DNA from: Microbacterium aurantiacum | Lineage (GTDB): Bacteria; Actinomycetota; Actinomycetes; Actinomycetales; Microbacteriaceae | Length of the DNA stretch: 61,991 nt | Assembly (NCBI RefSeq): GCF_002872075.1 | Contig: NZ_PGGU01000011.1 | Coordinates: forward strand, 1-61,991 | Direction: 5' to 3' | Part shown: positions 30,033 to 38,346 of the stretch, one piece after another | How positions within the stretch are numbered: position 1 is the first letter of the stretch | How the letters are laid out: each line of letters begins with the position of its first letter | The notes under the pieces: generated by a model | The model's database searches: none | Told to the model about the DNA's origin: nothing | Seen by the model: the letters and a program-made list of their open reading frames with translations, nothing else | Position numbers and translations under genes: made by a program

Positions 30033-30908
30033 TCATGACCCCGTCGCCGCAGGCTCAGCAGCGGTGAGGAACTTCACGGCGACGGGTGCGAACTTCTCCC
30101 AGTACTGGAAGATGCCGCCGTGCCCGGAGTCCGGGTAGATGATCAGCTCGCTGCCGCGGATCCGCGAGTGGAGGTCGTTGGACAGGATGGAAGGGACCAT
30201 CCTGTCGTTGTCGCCGTTGGCGATCAGGGTCGGGCCCGTGATGACCGAGAGGTCCGACGGCGCGGACCGCCCGAACTTGGCGATCGCCTTCAGCTGCGTC
30301 TGGAACGCCGGCAGCTTGATGTCCTTGTCCCGGTCGGCGGTGCGCTCCTTGAGCCTGTTCACAAAGGCCTTGCCGGCCTTCTTTCCTGCCGCATCGCGGT
30401 TGAAGAAGAGGAACTCCTTCGGGTCCGAGCGGGTCACCGTCGCGCGGAACACATCCCAGTAGGTCGTGCCGATGACCTTGCCCATGCCTTTCCCGCCGCG
30501 CGGGCCGGTACCGGTGAGCACGAGCTTGCGCACGAGGGAGGGGTGCTTGACGATCAGATCCTGAGCGATCATGCCGCCCATCGAGAACGAGAACACGTCG
30601 ATCTTCGAGTAGCCGAGCGCAGCGATGAACGCATAGGCGTCATCGGCGGCCTGCTCGAGCGTCGCCGGAACCTTTCCGGACGACCCGCCCACGCCCTGCT
30701 GGTCGAAGGTGATCACATGACGATGCTGCGCGATCGCATCCACGATCCGGGGATCCCAGTTGTCGAGGGTGCCGGCGAGGTGCACGAAGAACACCACCGG
30801 GACTTCCTCCTCCTGGCCGAGCTCGCGATAGGCGAAAGTCATCCCGCTCGCGGTCAGGGTCTTGTTCGGGGCTTTCGCGTACGAGGTGTTGACGGGTGCG
30901 GTGTTCAT
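30033..30908 (-). CDS. Alpha/beta hydrolase, paralogue B
   Basis: A 291-residue alpha/beta hydrolase with nucleophile Ser in FSFSMGG, acid in NGDNDRMVP and catalytic His in DSGHGGIFQYW. It is close to paralogue A by shared blocks (LDNWDPRIVD, AAGKKAGKAF). It begins the operon and is preceded by GGAGGAA and a near-consensus promoter. The N-terminal MNTAPVNTSY tail has no signal peptide, so the enzyme is cytosolic. Confidence 0.88.
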   Translation of the reverse strand: MNTAPVNTSYAKAPNKTLTASGMTFAYRELGQEEEVPVVFFVHLAGTLDNWDPRIVDAIAQHRHVITFDQQGVGGSSGKVPATLEQAADDAYAFIAALGYSKIDVFSFSMGGMIAQDLIVKHPSLVRKLVLTGTGPRGGKGMGKVIGTTYWDVFRATVTRSDPKEFLFFNRDAAGKKAGKAFVNRLKERTADRDKDIKLPAFQTQLKAIAKFGRSAPSDLSVITGPTLIANGDNDRMVPSILSNDLHSRIRGSELIIYPDSGHGGIFQYWEKFAPVAVKFLTAAEPAATGS

Positions 30909-30949
30909 GGGTTCCTCCGAGTTTGGTCACTCAATAACGACTACACTTG

Positions 30950-30978
30950 ATTATGAGCGCACTCAGTTTCTTTGTCAA
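30950..30978 (-). promoter_or_regulatory. Strong sigma-70-type promoter of the hydrolase operon
   Basis: On the minus strand TTGACA (30973-30978) is a perfect -35, followed after 17 bp by CATAAT (30950-30955). TGAGTG repeats flank the -10 and may be a repressor site, since a TetR gene is in the divergent operon. Confidence 0.75.
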
Positions 30979-31071
30979 GGACCGACCTCTGCGACGCAGT
31001 AGGCACGAACGCTGAAGTGTGGTTCACTCGTAGTGACCGGAAACGTATTTCTGGTCAGAACGGAGAGTGAC

Positions 31072-31950
31072 GTGCTCAGTCGTCGACTCTCGGTGGATAT
31101 CGAAGGTGCCACCGTCTCGGTCGCAGAATGGACTGCGACGCGGCCGACCACGACCATCCTTCTCCTGCATGGCGGCGGCAGCGACAGCGCGGAACTCTCC
31201 TGGGGCGAGCTCGGTCCCGCCCTCGCAGCCACCGGCCACCGGGTGCTCGCTCCCGACCACCCCGGCTTCGGTCAGAGCACGAGGGCGGACTGGCCGCTGA
31301 CGCAGCAATCGCTGATCAAGTATGTGGGAGAAGTCGTCGATGCATTGGAGCTCGACGACTACGTCGTCGGCGGCCTCTCCCTCGGCGGCGGCCTGACACT
31401 CGGGCACGCGCTCGAACGCCCGGACGGGCCGCGCGCCTTGATCCTGCTCGGAAGCTTCGGGTTCATGCCGAAGCTCTCGGACGGCGCGTTCAGCGGCCTG
31501 TCCCACTACGCGACGTATCTGCTTCTGCGCTCGGGGCTTCTCGCCGCCATGACGAGGTCGTATGCGAAGAATCCTGCGGCGATGGAGCGCGGACTGCGCT
31601 CCATCGTGCGCAATCCGTCGTCGCGGACCCCGGAGCTCGTGCGAGCGGTCGCCGACGAGGCGTCGTCCGGAACCGCGCTGGAAGTGTTCGGTGAATGGCA
31701 ACGGGACCAGGTGCTGCCGCACGGTCTGCGAACCGACTACACCGACCGTCTCAGCGAGATCGCAACCCCCGCGCTCGTCGTGCATGGCGGTCATGACAGC
31801 GGCGTCGCGATCACACGCGCCCGAACGGCGGCCGAGCTGCTCCCGTCCGGGAGACTCGTCGAGGTACCGGGTGCGGGGCACTGGGTGCAGCGCGACCGAC
31901 CGGACGTGGTCACCGCGGCGATCGTCGATTTCCTCGAGAGCGGGATCTGA
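31072..31950 (+). CDS. Alpha/beta hydrolase, third copy
   Basis: A 292-residue hydrolase with LLLHGGGSDSAE as oxyanion region, nucleophile GLSLGGG, acid in HGGHDSG and His in PGAGHWVQRD. It differs clearly from the two tandem paralogues and is a separate branch. GTG 31072 after CGGAGAG was chosen over GTG 31033, which has no ribosome site and lies in the promoter region. It overlaps the following TetR gene by one base. Confidence 0.85.
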   Translation: MLSRRLSVDIEGATVSVAEWTATRPTTTILLLHGGGSDSAELSWGELGPALAATGHRVLAPDHPGFGQSTRADWPLTQQSLIKYVGEVVDALELDDYVVGGLSLGGGLTLGHALERPDGPRALILLGSFGFMPKLSDGAFSGLSHYATYLLLRSGLLAAMTRSYAKNPAAMERGLRSIVRNPSSRTPELVRAVADEASSGTALEVFGEWQRDQVLPHGLRTDYTDRLSEIATPALVVHGGHDSGVAITRARTAAELLPSGRLVEVPGAGHWVQRDRPDVVTAAIVDFLESGI

Positions 31951-32528
31951 TGCCGCGCCCTCGCCTGCCCCATCGACGCACGGCGATCCTCGACGCTGCC
32001 GAACAACTCGTGCTCGAGCAGGGTTTCGACGCGACCAGCGTCGCGTCGGTCGCCGCGCGCGCAGGAATCGGCAAAGGCGCGGTGTACCTCGAGTTCGAGA
32101 GCAAGACCGACATCCTCGACGCGCTGCTGCAGCGCGCGGGAGCCCGCATGCAGGCGCGAGTGGATGCGGGCCTGACCGACGACGTCACTCTCAGTGACGC
32201 CTATCGCAGCGCGGTGCGGGCGCTTCTCGACGATCGGCTGATGACGGCGGCGTTCCTCGACGACCGCGGCATCCTCGGCAGTCATGTCTCTGCCGTCACC
32301 GACGGCCGATATCGCGCCAGGCACCTCCTGGTCATCGAGTGGCTCAGACGGCTGCAGGGGCAAGGGCGACTCCGCACCGATATCGATGCCGAACACCTGG
32401 CGCTCGCGCTCTCCAGCGCGACGATCGGGCTGCTCTCGGCGAACGCTCTATTGGGGCCCCTCGATCCCGAGCAGCTCGAGGGCGCGTTCACCGCACTCGC
32501 GCGGATGGTCTCGGCGTTCGAGATCTAG
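31950..32528 (+). CDS. TetR/AcrR family regulator, hydrolase operon
   Basis: A 192-residue TetR protein with HTH segment FDATSVASVAARAGIGKGAVYLEFESKTDIL. Its ATG overlaps the TGA of the hydrolase gene (TGATG). Coupled expression suggests it controls the hydrolase operon and perhaps the divergent hydrolase pair. The ligand is unknown. Confidence 0.87.
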   Translation: MPRPRLPHRRTAILDAAEQLVLEQGFDATSVASVAARAGIGKGAVYLEFESKTDILDALLQRAGARMQARVDAGLTDDVTLSDAYRSAVRALLDDRLMTAAFLDDRGILGSHVSAVTDGRYRARHLLVIEWLRRLQGQGRLRTDIDAEHLALALSSATIGLLSANALLGPLDPEQLEGAFTALARMVSAFEI

Positions 32529-32588
32529 AACGAGAGTCGGTATACATCTCAACGGGCTGGAAACAGGCACCCGCATATCTGAGATGCC

Positions 32589-33023
32589 TCAGATGCGCCG
32601 CGGCCCCGGTCCGTCGATGCCCAGCGCATCTTCCGGGTTCAGGAGGCGGCAGGCTTTCAGCGAGAGGCATCCGCACCCGATGCAGCCGGTGAGCTCGCGC
32701 TGCAGATGATCCAGCTGCGTGCGACGCACCTCGAGCTGGGCGCGCCACTGCTGAGCGACGCGTCGCCAGTCGCGCTGCGAGGGCGGGTCGTCGAGCGGCA
32801 GGCTCTGGAAGACCTCCTGCACATCGCTGAGCGGGATGCCGAGTCGCTTCGCGACCACGATCAGCGAGATCCGCCGGAGCATGTGCCGGCGATATCGGCG
32901 CTGGTTGCCGGATGTTCGGAGCGAAGCGATAAGACCCAGCTGCTCGTAGAAGTGCAGAGCGGATGCCGGCACGCCGGTGCGCCGCGTCACTTCGCCGATC
33001 GCGAGCAGATCGTCGGGTTCCAC
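32589..33023 (-). CDS. soxR: Redox-sensing MerR-family regulator SoxR
   Basis: A 144-residue SoxR. A MerR HTH (LLAIGEVTRRTGVPASALHF) is followed by the dimer helix and the cluster motif CIGCGC-LSLKAC with Cys114, 117, 119 and 125, matching the spacing of the 2Fe-2S site in known SoxR. In actinobacteria SoxR responds to redox-active compounds such as phenazines and quinones. GTG 33023 after GGAGGC was chosen. A near-consensus SoxR box lies between it and the divergent exporter, which is therefore the likely target. Confidence 0.94.
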   Translation of the reverse strand: MEPDDLLAIGEVTRRTGVPASALHFYEQLGLIASLRTSGNQRRYRRHMLRRISLIVVAKRLGIPLSDVQEVFQSLPLDDPPSQRDWRRVAQQWRAQLEVRRTQLDHLQRELTGCIGCGCLSLKACRLLNPEDALGIDGPGPRRI

Positions 33024-33046
33024 GCCGCCTCCGTTCTCGAACTTGA

Positions 33047-33064
33047 CCTCAAGCTTACTCGAGG
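33047..33064. promoter_or_regulatory. SoxR box
   Basis: CCTCAAG-CTTA-CTCGAGG is an 18-bp dyad with one mismatch between arms and is close to the known SoxR operator. It lies between the rightward -35-like TTGACC (33043-33048) and -10-like TATTAG (33065-33070), as expected for activation by DNA distortion. Confidence 0.9.
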
Positions 33065-33138
33065 TATTAGCGTGACGACTGGTCGGCGGAATCGACGCCA
33101 AGACCATCACCTCCCCCGACGCGACGAAGGACCGATCG

Positions 33139-34569
33139 ATGACGCAGACCCAGCAGGAGACCGCATCCGGCGGAAAATGGCGTGAGCTGCTCGGCAGCCG
33201 CTATGCCCCTGTCGCCTCCGTCCTCGCGGGCGGAGTGCTGCTCGAGGCGAGCAACGTCTATCTCACGACGAGCCTGCTGCCGACGATCGTCGGGGAGATC
33301 GGCGGCGCCGAGTTCTACGCCTGGACGATGATGACGTTCCTGCTCGCCTCGGTGGTGAGCTCGATGCTGGTGAGCAGGATCCTGACGCGGCAGGGGGCCA
33401 CTCGCGCATACCTGCTGGCGCTCGGCCTGTTCGCCCTCGGTTCACTGCTGTGCGCGGCAAGTCCCTGGATGTCGGCACTGCTCTTCGGGCGCGCTGTCCA
33501 GGGCCTCGGTGGCGGGCTGCTCGCCGGACTCGGCTACGCGCTCATCCAGCGTTCCCTGCCCGAGCGGCTCTGGGCACGCGCCGCCGCGCTCGTCTCGGCG
33601 ATGTGGGGTGTGGGCAACATCGTGGGCCCGGTCGTCGGTGGCCTGTTCGCCCAGCTCGATGCGTGGCGGGTGACGTTCATCGGACTGGCCGTCGCCTGCG
33701 CCCTCATCGGCATCGTCGCGGTTCGAGCCCTCCCACGAACGGCGCGAGGACGGTCGAGCGACCCGGTCCCGTGGGTTTCCCTCATCCTCCTCGCAGGCGG
33801 CGTGAGCGCGGTGGGCGTCGCGAGCGTCGTACCGGGAGGCGCCGGCACTGTCGTCGCCCTCGTCGTCGGCATCGGCCTCTGCGGCTGGTTCCTCCGCCAC
33901 GAGCGGCACGCCGGCACCGGCATCCTGCCCCGGGTGACGTTCGCCAAAGGATCGTCGCTCGGCTGGGTTTACCTGGCCGTCGCGGTGCTGGCGTTCGGGA
34001 TCGGCACCGAGGCCTTCATCCCCTTGTTCGGCCAGGAGATCGGCGGGCTGATCCCGTTCGTCGCCGGGCTGCTGGGAGCAGCGCTGTCGCTGGGATGGTC
34101 CGTGACCCAGATCGTCACGGCCAATGCCACCGGCATCCGCTCCCGCCGTGTCCTGATCACCGTCGGCCCGCTCGTCGTCGCCCTCGGCCTGGCCGCGTAC
34201 GGTCTCCTCCAGCACGAAGGCCCCACACCCCTGGTCATCGTCCTGTGGTTCGTGACCCTGTTCCTGGCAGGCGCGGGCATCGGGCTGGGGTTCCCGCACC
34301 TGACCGTCGCGGCTCTGGGCAGCACGACCGACGAGGAGGAAGGCGCAAAGGCCGCCGCCGCGGTCAACACCGTCTTCATCATCGCGAGCGCGTTCAGTGC
34401 AGCCCTGGCCGGGGTGCTGGTGAACATCGCGGCGCCCGACCACGCGGCCTCCGCCCGGCTGCTCATGCTCGCGTTCGCAGGCATCAGCGTGCTCGGCGTG
34501 TTCATCGCGCGTCGTGCCGGTTGGGGTATCGGCGTGCGACTCTCGTCCAGTTCGGTGCAGGACGCGTGA
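33139..34569 (+). CDS. MFS multidrug-type exporter under SoxR
   Basis: A 476-residue major-facilitator transporter with about 14 hydrophobic segments, of the DHA2-like drug:H+ antiporter type. The N-terminal half has the motif GRAVQGLGGGLLAGLGYAL (motif C-like) and the loop SRILTRQGATRAY. No substrate site can be read. Control by SoxR suggests export of redox-cycling compounds. The ATG follows GAAGGA. It ends at the edge of a lower-GC islet. Confidence 0.88.
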   Translation: MTQTQQETASGGKWRELLGSRYAPVASVLAGGVLLEASNVYLTTSLLPTIVGEIGGAEFYAWTMMTFLLASVVSSMLVSRILTRQGATRAYLLALGLFALGSLLCAASPWMSALLFGRAVQGLGGGLLAGLGYALIQRSLPERLWARAAALVSAMWGVGNIVGPVVGGLFAQLDAWRVTFIGLAVACALIGIVAVRALPRTARGRSSDPVPWVSLILLAGGVSAVGVASVVPGGAGTVVALVVGIGLCGWFLRHERHAGTGILPRVTFAKGSSLGWVYLAVAVLAFGIGTEAFIPLFGQEIGGLIPFVAGLLGAALSLGWSVTQIVTANATGIRSRRVLITVGPLVVALGLAAYGLLQHEGPTPLVIVLWFVTLFLAGAGIGLGFPHLTVAALGSTTDEEEGAKAAAAVNTVFIIASAFSAALAGVLVNIAAPDHAASARLLMLAFAGISVLGVFIARRAGWGIGVRLSSSSVQDA

Positions 34570-34807
34570 TGGCCGAGCAGAGCGCCGAGCCCCTGTCGAC
34601 AGTGATGATGCCCCCGCCCTGACCGCGCCGTTTGCAACAGCACAGTGGGCTGTCGACTGGCGGTTCGCCTCCGACAGCGCGCCGATCGGACGGTCTTCGG
34701 CTGGAGTCCTCGCGAGGTGAGCCACCGAGCAGCGGGAGGAAGAGAAGCGAACCCCTCGGGAGCGCCCGACAAACCCGCACGCCAGATTCTCGGGGATATG
34801 GTGGTCG

Positions 34808-35297
34808 GTGCCGCAGCTCCTTGAGACCCGAGCGAACGCGATCGACGCACTCCAACTTGTGGAGGACATTCCCGGCTGGGAGATTGCGACCGTCATACCT
34901 GTACGCGGAGCGGGGCGGATTCTCGAGATCGGCTCGGCCACCGACTGGGCGAACCTGTGCCGGGAGTATCCGATGGAGGTGACCGCGTCTCGTCGCCACG
35001 ATTGGTTCCGCGTCACAACTCGCGACGGCAGGTGGCTCGTCCCTTTCCGCGGCCACGAGGCTGATCGACGTCGACGGCGAATACGCGACGGTCATCGCTG
35101 GGTGGGGTCCGGACTCCACGATCTGGCTCACCGTGTCGCGCGCGAATGGGACGAACCGCGCCAGCAGTGGACCCGGCTCAACGCTGGGAGAGTGTGGGCA
35201 CCGGCCGACGCGGACGATTCATCAGGCTGACCATATTCAGTTCGGCCGCCGACCGGGTTCTGGGTCTCCGGCGTTCACTTGGACCCATCCGTAGTCA
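34808..35297 (+). pseudogene. Decayed gene of a conserved actinobacterial family
   Basis: The first part (GTG 34808 on) reads well to TTRDGRWLVP, with DWANLCREYPMEVTASRRHDW. After about 35045 the same frame becomes Arg-rich nonsense (EADRRRRR). A different frame then reads TRLIDVDGEYATVIAGW and GPDSTIWLTV, which looks like the lost C-terminal half. The middle part expected between them seems deleted. So a frameshift plus deletion has broken the gene. I recall such proteins in actinobacteria without known function. The 238 bp before it hold no gene. Confidence 0.55.
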
Positions 35298-36446
35298 TCA
35301 TGACTTCACCATCCCTCTTGTCGTTGCAAACGTCAGTGCTGCGGCGCAGAGCAGTGCTGCGCTGACTATGAGCGGTCCGGTCGCTCCGGCCGCGGTCGCA
35401 TAGGCGAGGCCGCCGAGGACAGGGCCGGCGGCCGCACCGATGTTGAGCGACGCTGTCGCGAACGACCCCGACATCGTTGGCGCAGTCACTGCGGCGCGGA
35501 TCGACGCGGCGATCAGCATACTCCCTACAGCGAAGGAGAGCGCGCCTTGGACGAGCGCGAGCGTGAACACGGCGAACGGGACTGTGGACAGGGCCGAGAA
35601 CGCTCCCCAACCGACGAGCAATGCGGCTCCACCGATCGTGAGGATATTCGTGGCGTGGCGATCGCCGTACCGTCCGGCCACCCACACCCCGGCACACGAT
35701 CCGACACCGAAGACAGCCAACACTGCGGGCACTGCCGCCGCCGGGAGGCCCGCCGACTCTGTCACGACAGGTGCGAGATAGGTGAAGGCGCAGAACGTTG
35801 CGCCGTTGACCAGCGCCCCGAGCCCGAGAGGTACGAGCAGCGCCGGACGACGCAATGCCGCAAGCTCATCCGAGAGCGTCGTGGGACGTTGTTCGCTGGC
35901 CGTCCGCATTGGGGTCGCCAGGATTACTGCGACTAGGGCGGGCACCGAGATGACGGCCACACCCCACAGGGCTGCACGCCAGTCAAGGAGAGCCCCGATC
36001 ATCGCGCCACCGGGAACTCCCGCTATCAGCGCAAGGGTGGTTCCTCCGAGGATGACCGCGAGCGCTCGTGCGGTTCGGTCAGCTGGCACGAGCGCCGAGA
36101 CCGTGGAGAGGGTGACGGCGAGAAAACCAGCGTTGGTGAGTGCAGCGACAATGCGAGTGATGAGGAGGACGCCGAAGTCCTCTGTTAGTGCTCCGAGCAC
36201 ATGCATGGCGATGAATATGAGGAGGAAGCTCGATAGTGCGAGCCGAGGCGACCATCGGCGGCTGATGGCGGCCATGAGTGGGGCCCCTACGATCATCCCG
36301 ACGGCGAAGGCTGAGGTTAGGAGCCCCGCCTGCGGGATGCTGATTGCGAGGTCCCTGGCGATTGCCGGGAGGAGCCCGGCGAGCATGAATTCTGATGTTC
36401 CTTGCGCGAAGACCGCGACAGCGAGTAGGACGATGACGAGTGGCAT
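35298..36446 (-). CDS. cmx: Cmx/CmrA-type chloramphenicol efflux MFS transporter
   Basis: A 382-residue, 12-helix exporter. GTSEFMLAGLLPAIA near the start, LLTSAFAVGMIVGAP, NAGFLAVTLST, GVPGGAMIGA and the late GSFATASLNIGAAAGPVLGGL match the Cmx family of actinobacterial chloramphenicol exporters. Resistance is inferred, not shown. MPLVIVLLAV was taken as start because it gives the family N-terminus; the ribosome site is weak (GAAAG). GC content is visibly lower than in neighbouring genes, in line with acquisition by transfer. Confidence 0.85.
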   Translation of the reverse strand: MPLVIVLLAVAVFAQGTSEFMLAGLLPAIARDLAISIPQAGLLTSAFAVGMIVGAPLMAAISRRWSPRLALSSFLLIFIAMHVLGALTEDFGVLLITRIVAALTNAGFLAVTLSTVSALVPADRTARALAVILGGTTLALIAGVPGGAMIGALLDWRAALWGVAVISVPALVAVILATPMRTASEQRPTTLSDELAALRRPALLVPLGLGALVNGATFCAFTYLAPVVTESAGLPAAAVPAVLAVFGVGSCAGVWVAGRYGDRHATNILTIGGAALLVGWGAFSALSTVPFAVFTLALVQGALSFAVGSMLIAASIRAAVTAPTMSGSFATASLNIGAAAGPVLGGLAYATAAGATGPLIVSAALLCAAALTFATTRGMVKS

Positions 36447-36808
36447 GGTGCATCTTTCGAGGTGAGGTGTCGGTCTGGGCGGACCAGCACATCGGTACTC
36501 ACACACGTGCGATTGGAATCGCGAAGAGGCGCCCGCTCAGATGGGGCGACGTCGAGGTCATGAGCTATCGGCGTGCCGGCAGCTCGACCTTGGATGCTTC
36601 GGGTGCACTCACACAACCACCGTAACCGGAGTCTCTTACAGGACGCGAACCATCGCTTCCGGACCGATCGCCTCCACGGCCCGACGTCGGGCGCGCATCA
36701 GACATGACATTTATCCCCGTGATCCCGTGATCGCGCTGACATCTACCGTCGCGATTCACGCACCTCGACCGAGACTGTCGATCTCCGGAAACGATCGCTT
36801 CGGCGCGC
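36447..36808. other. Intergenic region upstream of cmx, no gene seen
   Basis: This 362-bp stretch has short frames but none with coding character. It must hold the cmx promoter and leader. Leader-peptide attenuation is known for some chloramphenicol exporters, but no clear leader was seen. It is lower in GC than the chromosome average. Confidence 0.4.
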
Positions 36809-37330
36809 CTACTGCGGTTCGCAGAACCGCAGCTCGTTCCCGAACGGATCGATGATGGTCATCGTCGGGCCACCGGGTGCATCCCGGTCGATGCTCGGCC
36901 GCAGCTTGCCCGACGCACCCCGTGTCACGTGAGACCGGTAGCCGTCGAGGTTACGAGTCGGCACCCAGACGACGGAGCCGGGTGTGCCGTCCCCGTGGTG
37001 CTCGCTGAGCCCCACGGAAGCATCACCACGGCTGACTCCGAGAAAGGTCGGCATGCCGGGTTCGAATCGGTGCTCGAAGTCGATCGTGAACGCCAAGACG
37101 TCGACGTAGAACGAGCGAGCCAGGTCGATGTCGAACACACGCAGAACCGGCATCGCTGGGCCGAAGCCTGGTTGCTTGTACTGCGCGGAAAGCTCGTTCC
37201 AGTCAGCGAACCCCAGAGTCCGCGACACGAGGTCGAGGGCCTGGCCGTGGGTCAGTTCCACACCGTTCGGTAGGGAGTCGCGTAGCGATCGCGCGAGGGT
37301 CTTGGCTTCGTCAATGGTGAAAGGGATCAC
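36809..37330 (-). CDS. VOC/glyoxalase superfamily protein, bleomycin-resistance like
   Basis: A 173-residue protein. The first 50 residues are a helical extension (FTIDEAKTLARSLRDSL and LGFADWNELSAQY) seen in some glyoxalase-superfamily proteins; residues 55-173 are one VOC module with PVLRVFDIDLARSFYVDVL, LSEHHGD and DPFGNELRFCEP. Relatives bind bleomycin or act as isomerases. GTG 37330 follows AAGGAGC. It is next to cmx in a low-GC islet, so drug tolerance is plausible but unproven. Confidence 0.82.
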   Translation of the reverse strand: MIPFTIDEAKTLARSLRDSLPNGVELTHGQALDLVSRTLGFADWNELSAQYKQPGFGPAMPVLRVFDIDLARSFYVDVLAFTIDFEHRFEPGMPTFLGVSRGDASVGLSEHHGDGTPGSVVWVPTRNLDGYRSHVTRGASGKLRPSIDRDAPGGPTMTIIDPFGNELRFCEPQ

Positions 37331-37668
37331 GGTTGCTCCTTGATATCGAGCGGCCGTCCTGGTGCTCGCATTGCCAGAGTCGCCGTGCTCGAACAGGATG
37401 CACGCGGATCGAATCGAAGCGACGTGTTCACCATGCCGAAGCTGCGAGCGGCGGGTACGTCAACCCGAGCCGACTCTAGCAAAGCAGCTCCGCTTGAGCG
37501 ATAGGGTCTCACCGGAGTTGTCAGGAATCTCACTGCGGCGAGGCCTGCAGTCGCGAAGGCACCACCCGCCTCTTTTCATTCCGCAGTGCCGCCTATATCG
37601 CCAGGGAGGGCTGCTCGTGGGCTGGTCCCGCAGGGAGCGTGGCGCGGATTCGCTTGGGGCGCGCAGAG
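37331..37668. other. Intergenic region, no gene seen
   Basis: This 338-bp stretch lies between the VOC gene start and the response-regulator stop. Frames in it are unlike real genes or are shadows of the regulator. It marks the right edge of the islet: GC content rises again toward 37660. Confidence 0.4.
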
Positions 37669-38346
37669 TCAGCGGGCCTCGCCGGTGGTTCGGGCGCGCA
37701 TCCGCCCCGTCTGATGCGCCCAGATGGCGATCTCGACGCGGTTGCGGGCGCCGAGCTTCGTCATGAGGCTCGCGATGTGCGTCTTCACCGTACTGAGAGT
37801 GATGTACAGCTCGCTCGCGATCTCGCCATTGCTCAGTCCGCTCGCGACCTTCGCGAGCACCTGTTCCTCACGCTCGGTGAGCGGCTCGACCGGCTGCGGG
37901 GGTGGCGCAGCCGGTCTCGCTCCGGCGAAGGCCTCGAGCAGCCGCACCGTGACATTGGGGGCGATCAGGGCATCCCCGCTCGCAGCAGCGCGGATCGCCT
38001 GGGCGAGCAACTCGGAACCTGCATCCTTGAGCAGAAAGCCCTTGGCGCCCGCCCGCAGCGCTGCGAAGACGTACTCGTCGAGGTCGAAGGTCGTGACGAT
38101 GACGACCGCCATCGGGTCGTCCACGCCCGGGCCGGCGAGCACGCGGGTCGCCTCGATGCCGTCGAGGCCGGGCATCCGGATGTCGAACAGGCAGACGTCC
38201 GGTCGCAAGCTGCGAGCGAGGGCGACCGCTTCGTTGCCGTCGGCTGCCTGACCCACGACCTCGATGTCCGGCTGCGCGCCGAGGATCATGCTCAGCCCGG
38301 TGCGCACGAGTTCCTGGTCGTCGGCGATGAGCACGCGGATGGTCAT
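37669..38346 (-). CDS. NarL/LuxR-type response regulator
   Basis: A 225-residue regulator. The receiver domain has DD at residues 9-10, phospho-acceptor Asp55 in LFDIRMPG, Thr in VTTF and Lys in LLKDAG. The C-terminal HTH is LTEREEQVLAKVASGLSNGE to KTHIASLMTKLGARNR. The ATG overlaps the kinase stop (ATGA), so the pair is coupled. Targets are not known; the adjacent DUF2306 gene upstream belongs to the same operon. Confidence 0.93.
   Translation of the reverse strand: MTIRVLIADDQELVRTGLSMILGAQPDIEVVGQAADGNEAVALARSLRPDVCLFDIRMPGLDGIEATRVLAGPGVDDPMAVVIVTTFDLDEYVFAALRAGAKGFLLKDAGSELLAQAIRAAASGDALIAPNVTVRLLEAFAGARPAAPPPQPVEPLTEREEQVLAKVASGLSNGEIASELYITLSTVKTHIASLMTKLGARNRVEIAIWAHQTGRMRARTTGEAR

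Noticed and set aside
34808..35230. Intact 140-codon gene
   Set aside because: The second half becomes Arg-rich nonsense while another frame carries the plausible continuation, so it was called a pseudogene.
36812..36832. Hairpin CTGCGGTTC-GCA-GAACCGCAG as terminator
   Set aside because: It lies within the last codons of the VOC gene (LRFCEPQ); coding constraint explains it as well, and no U tract follows.
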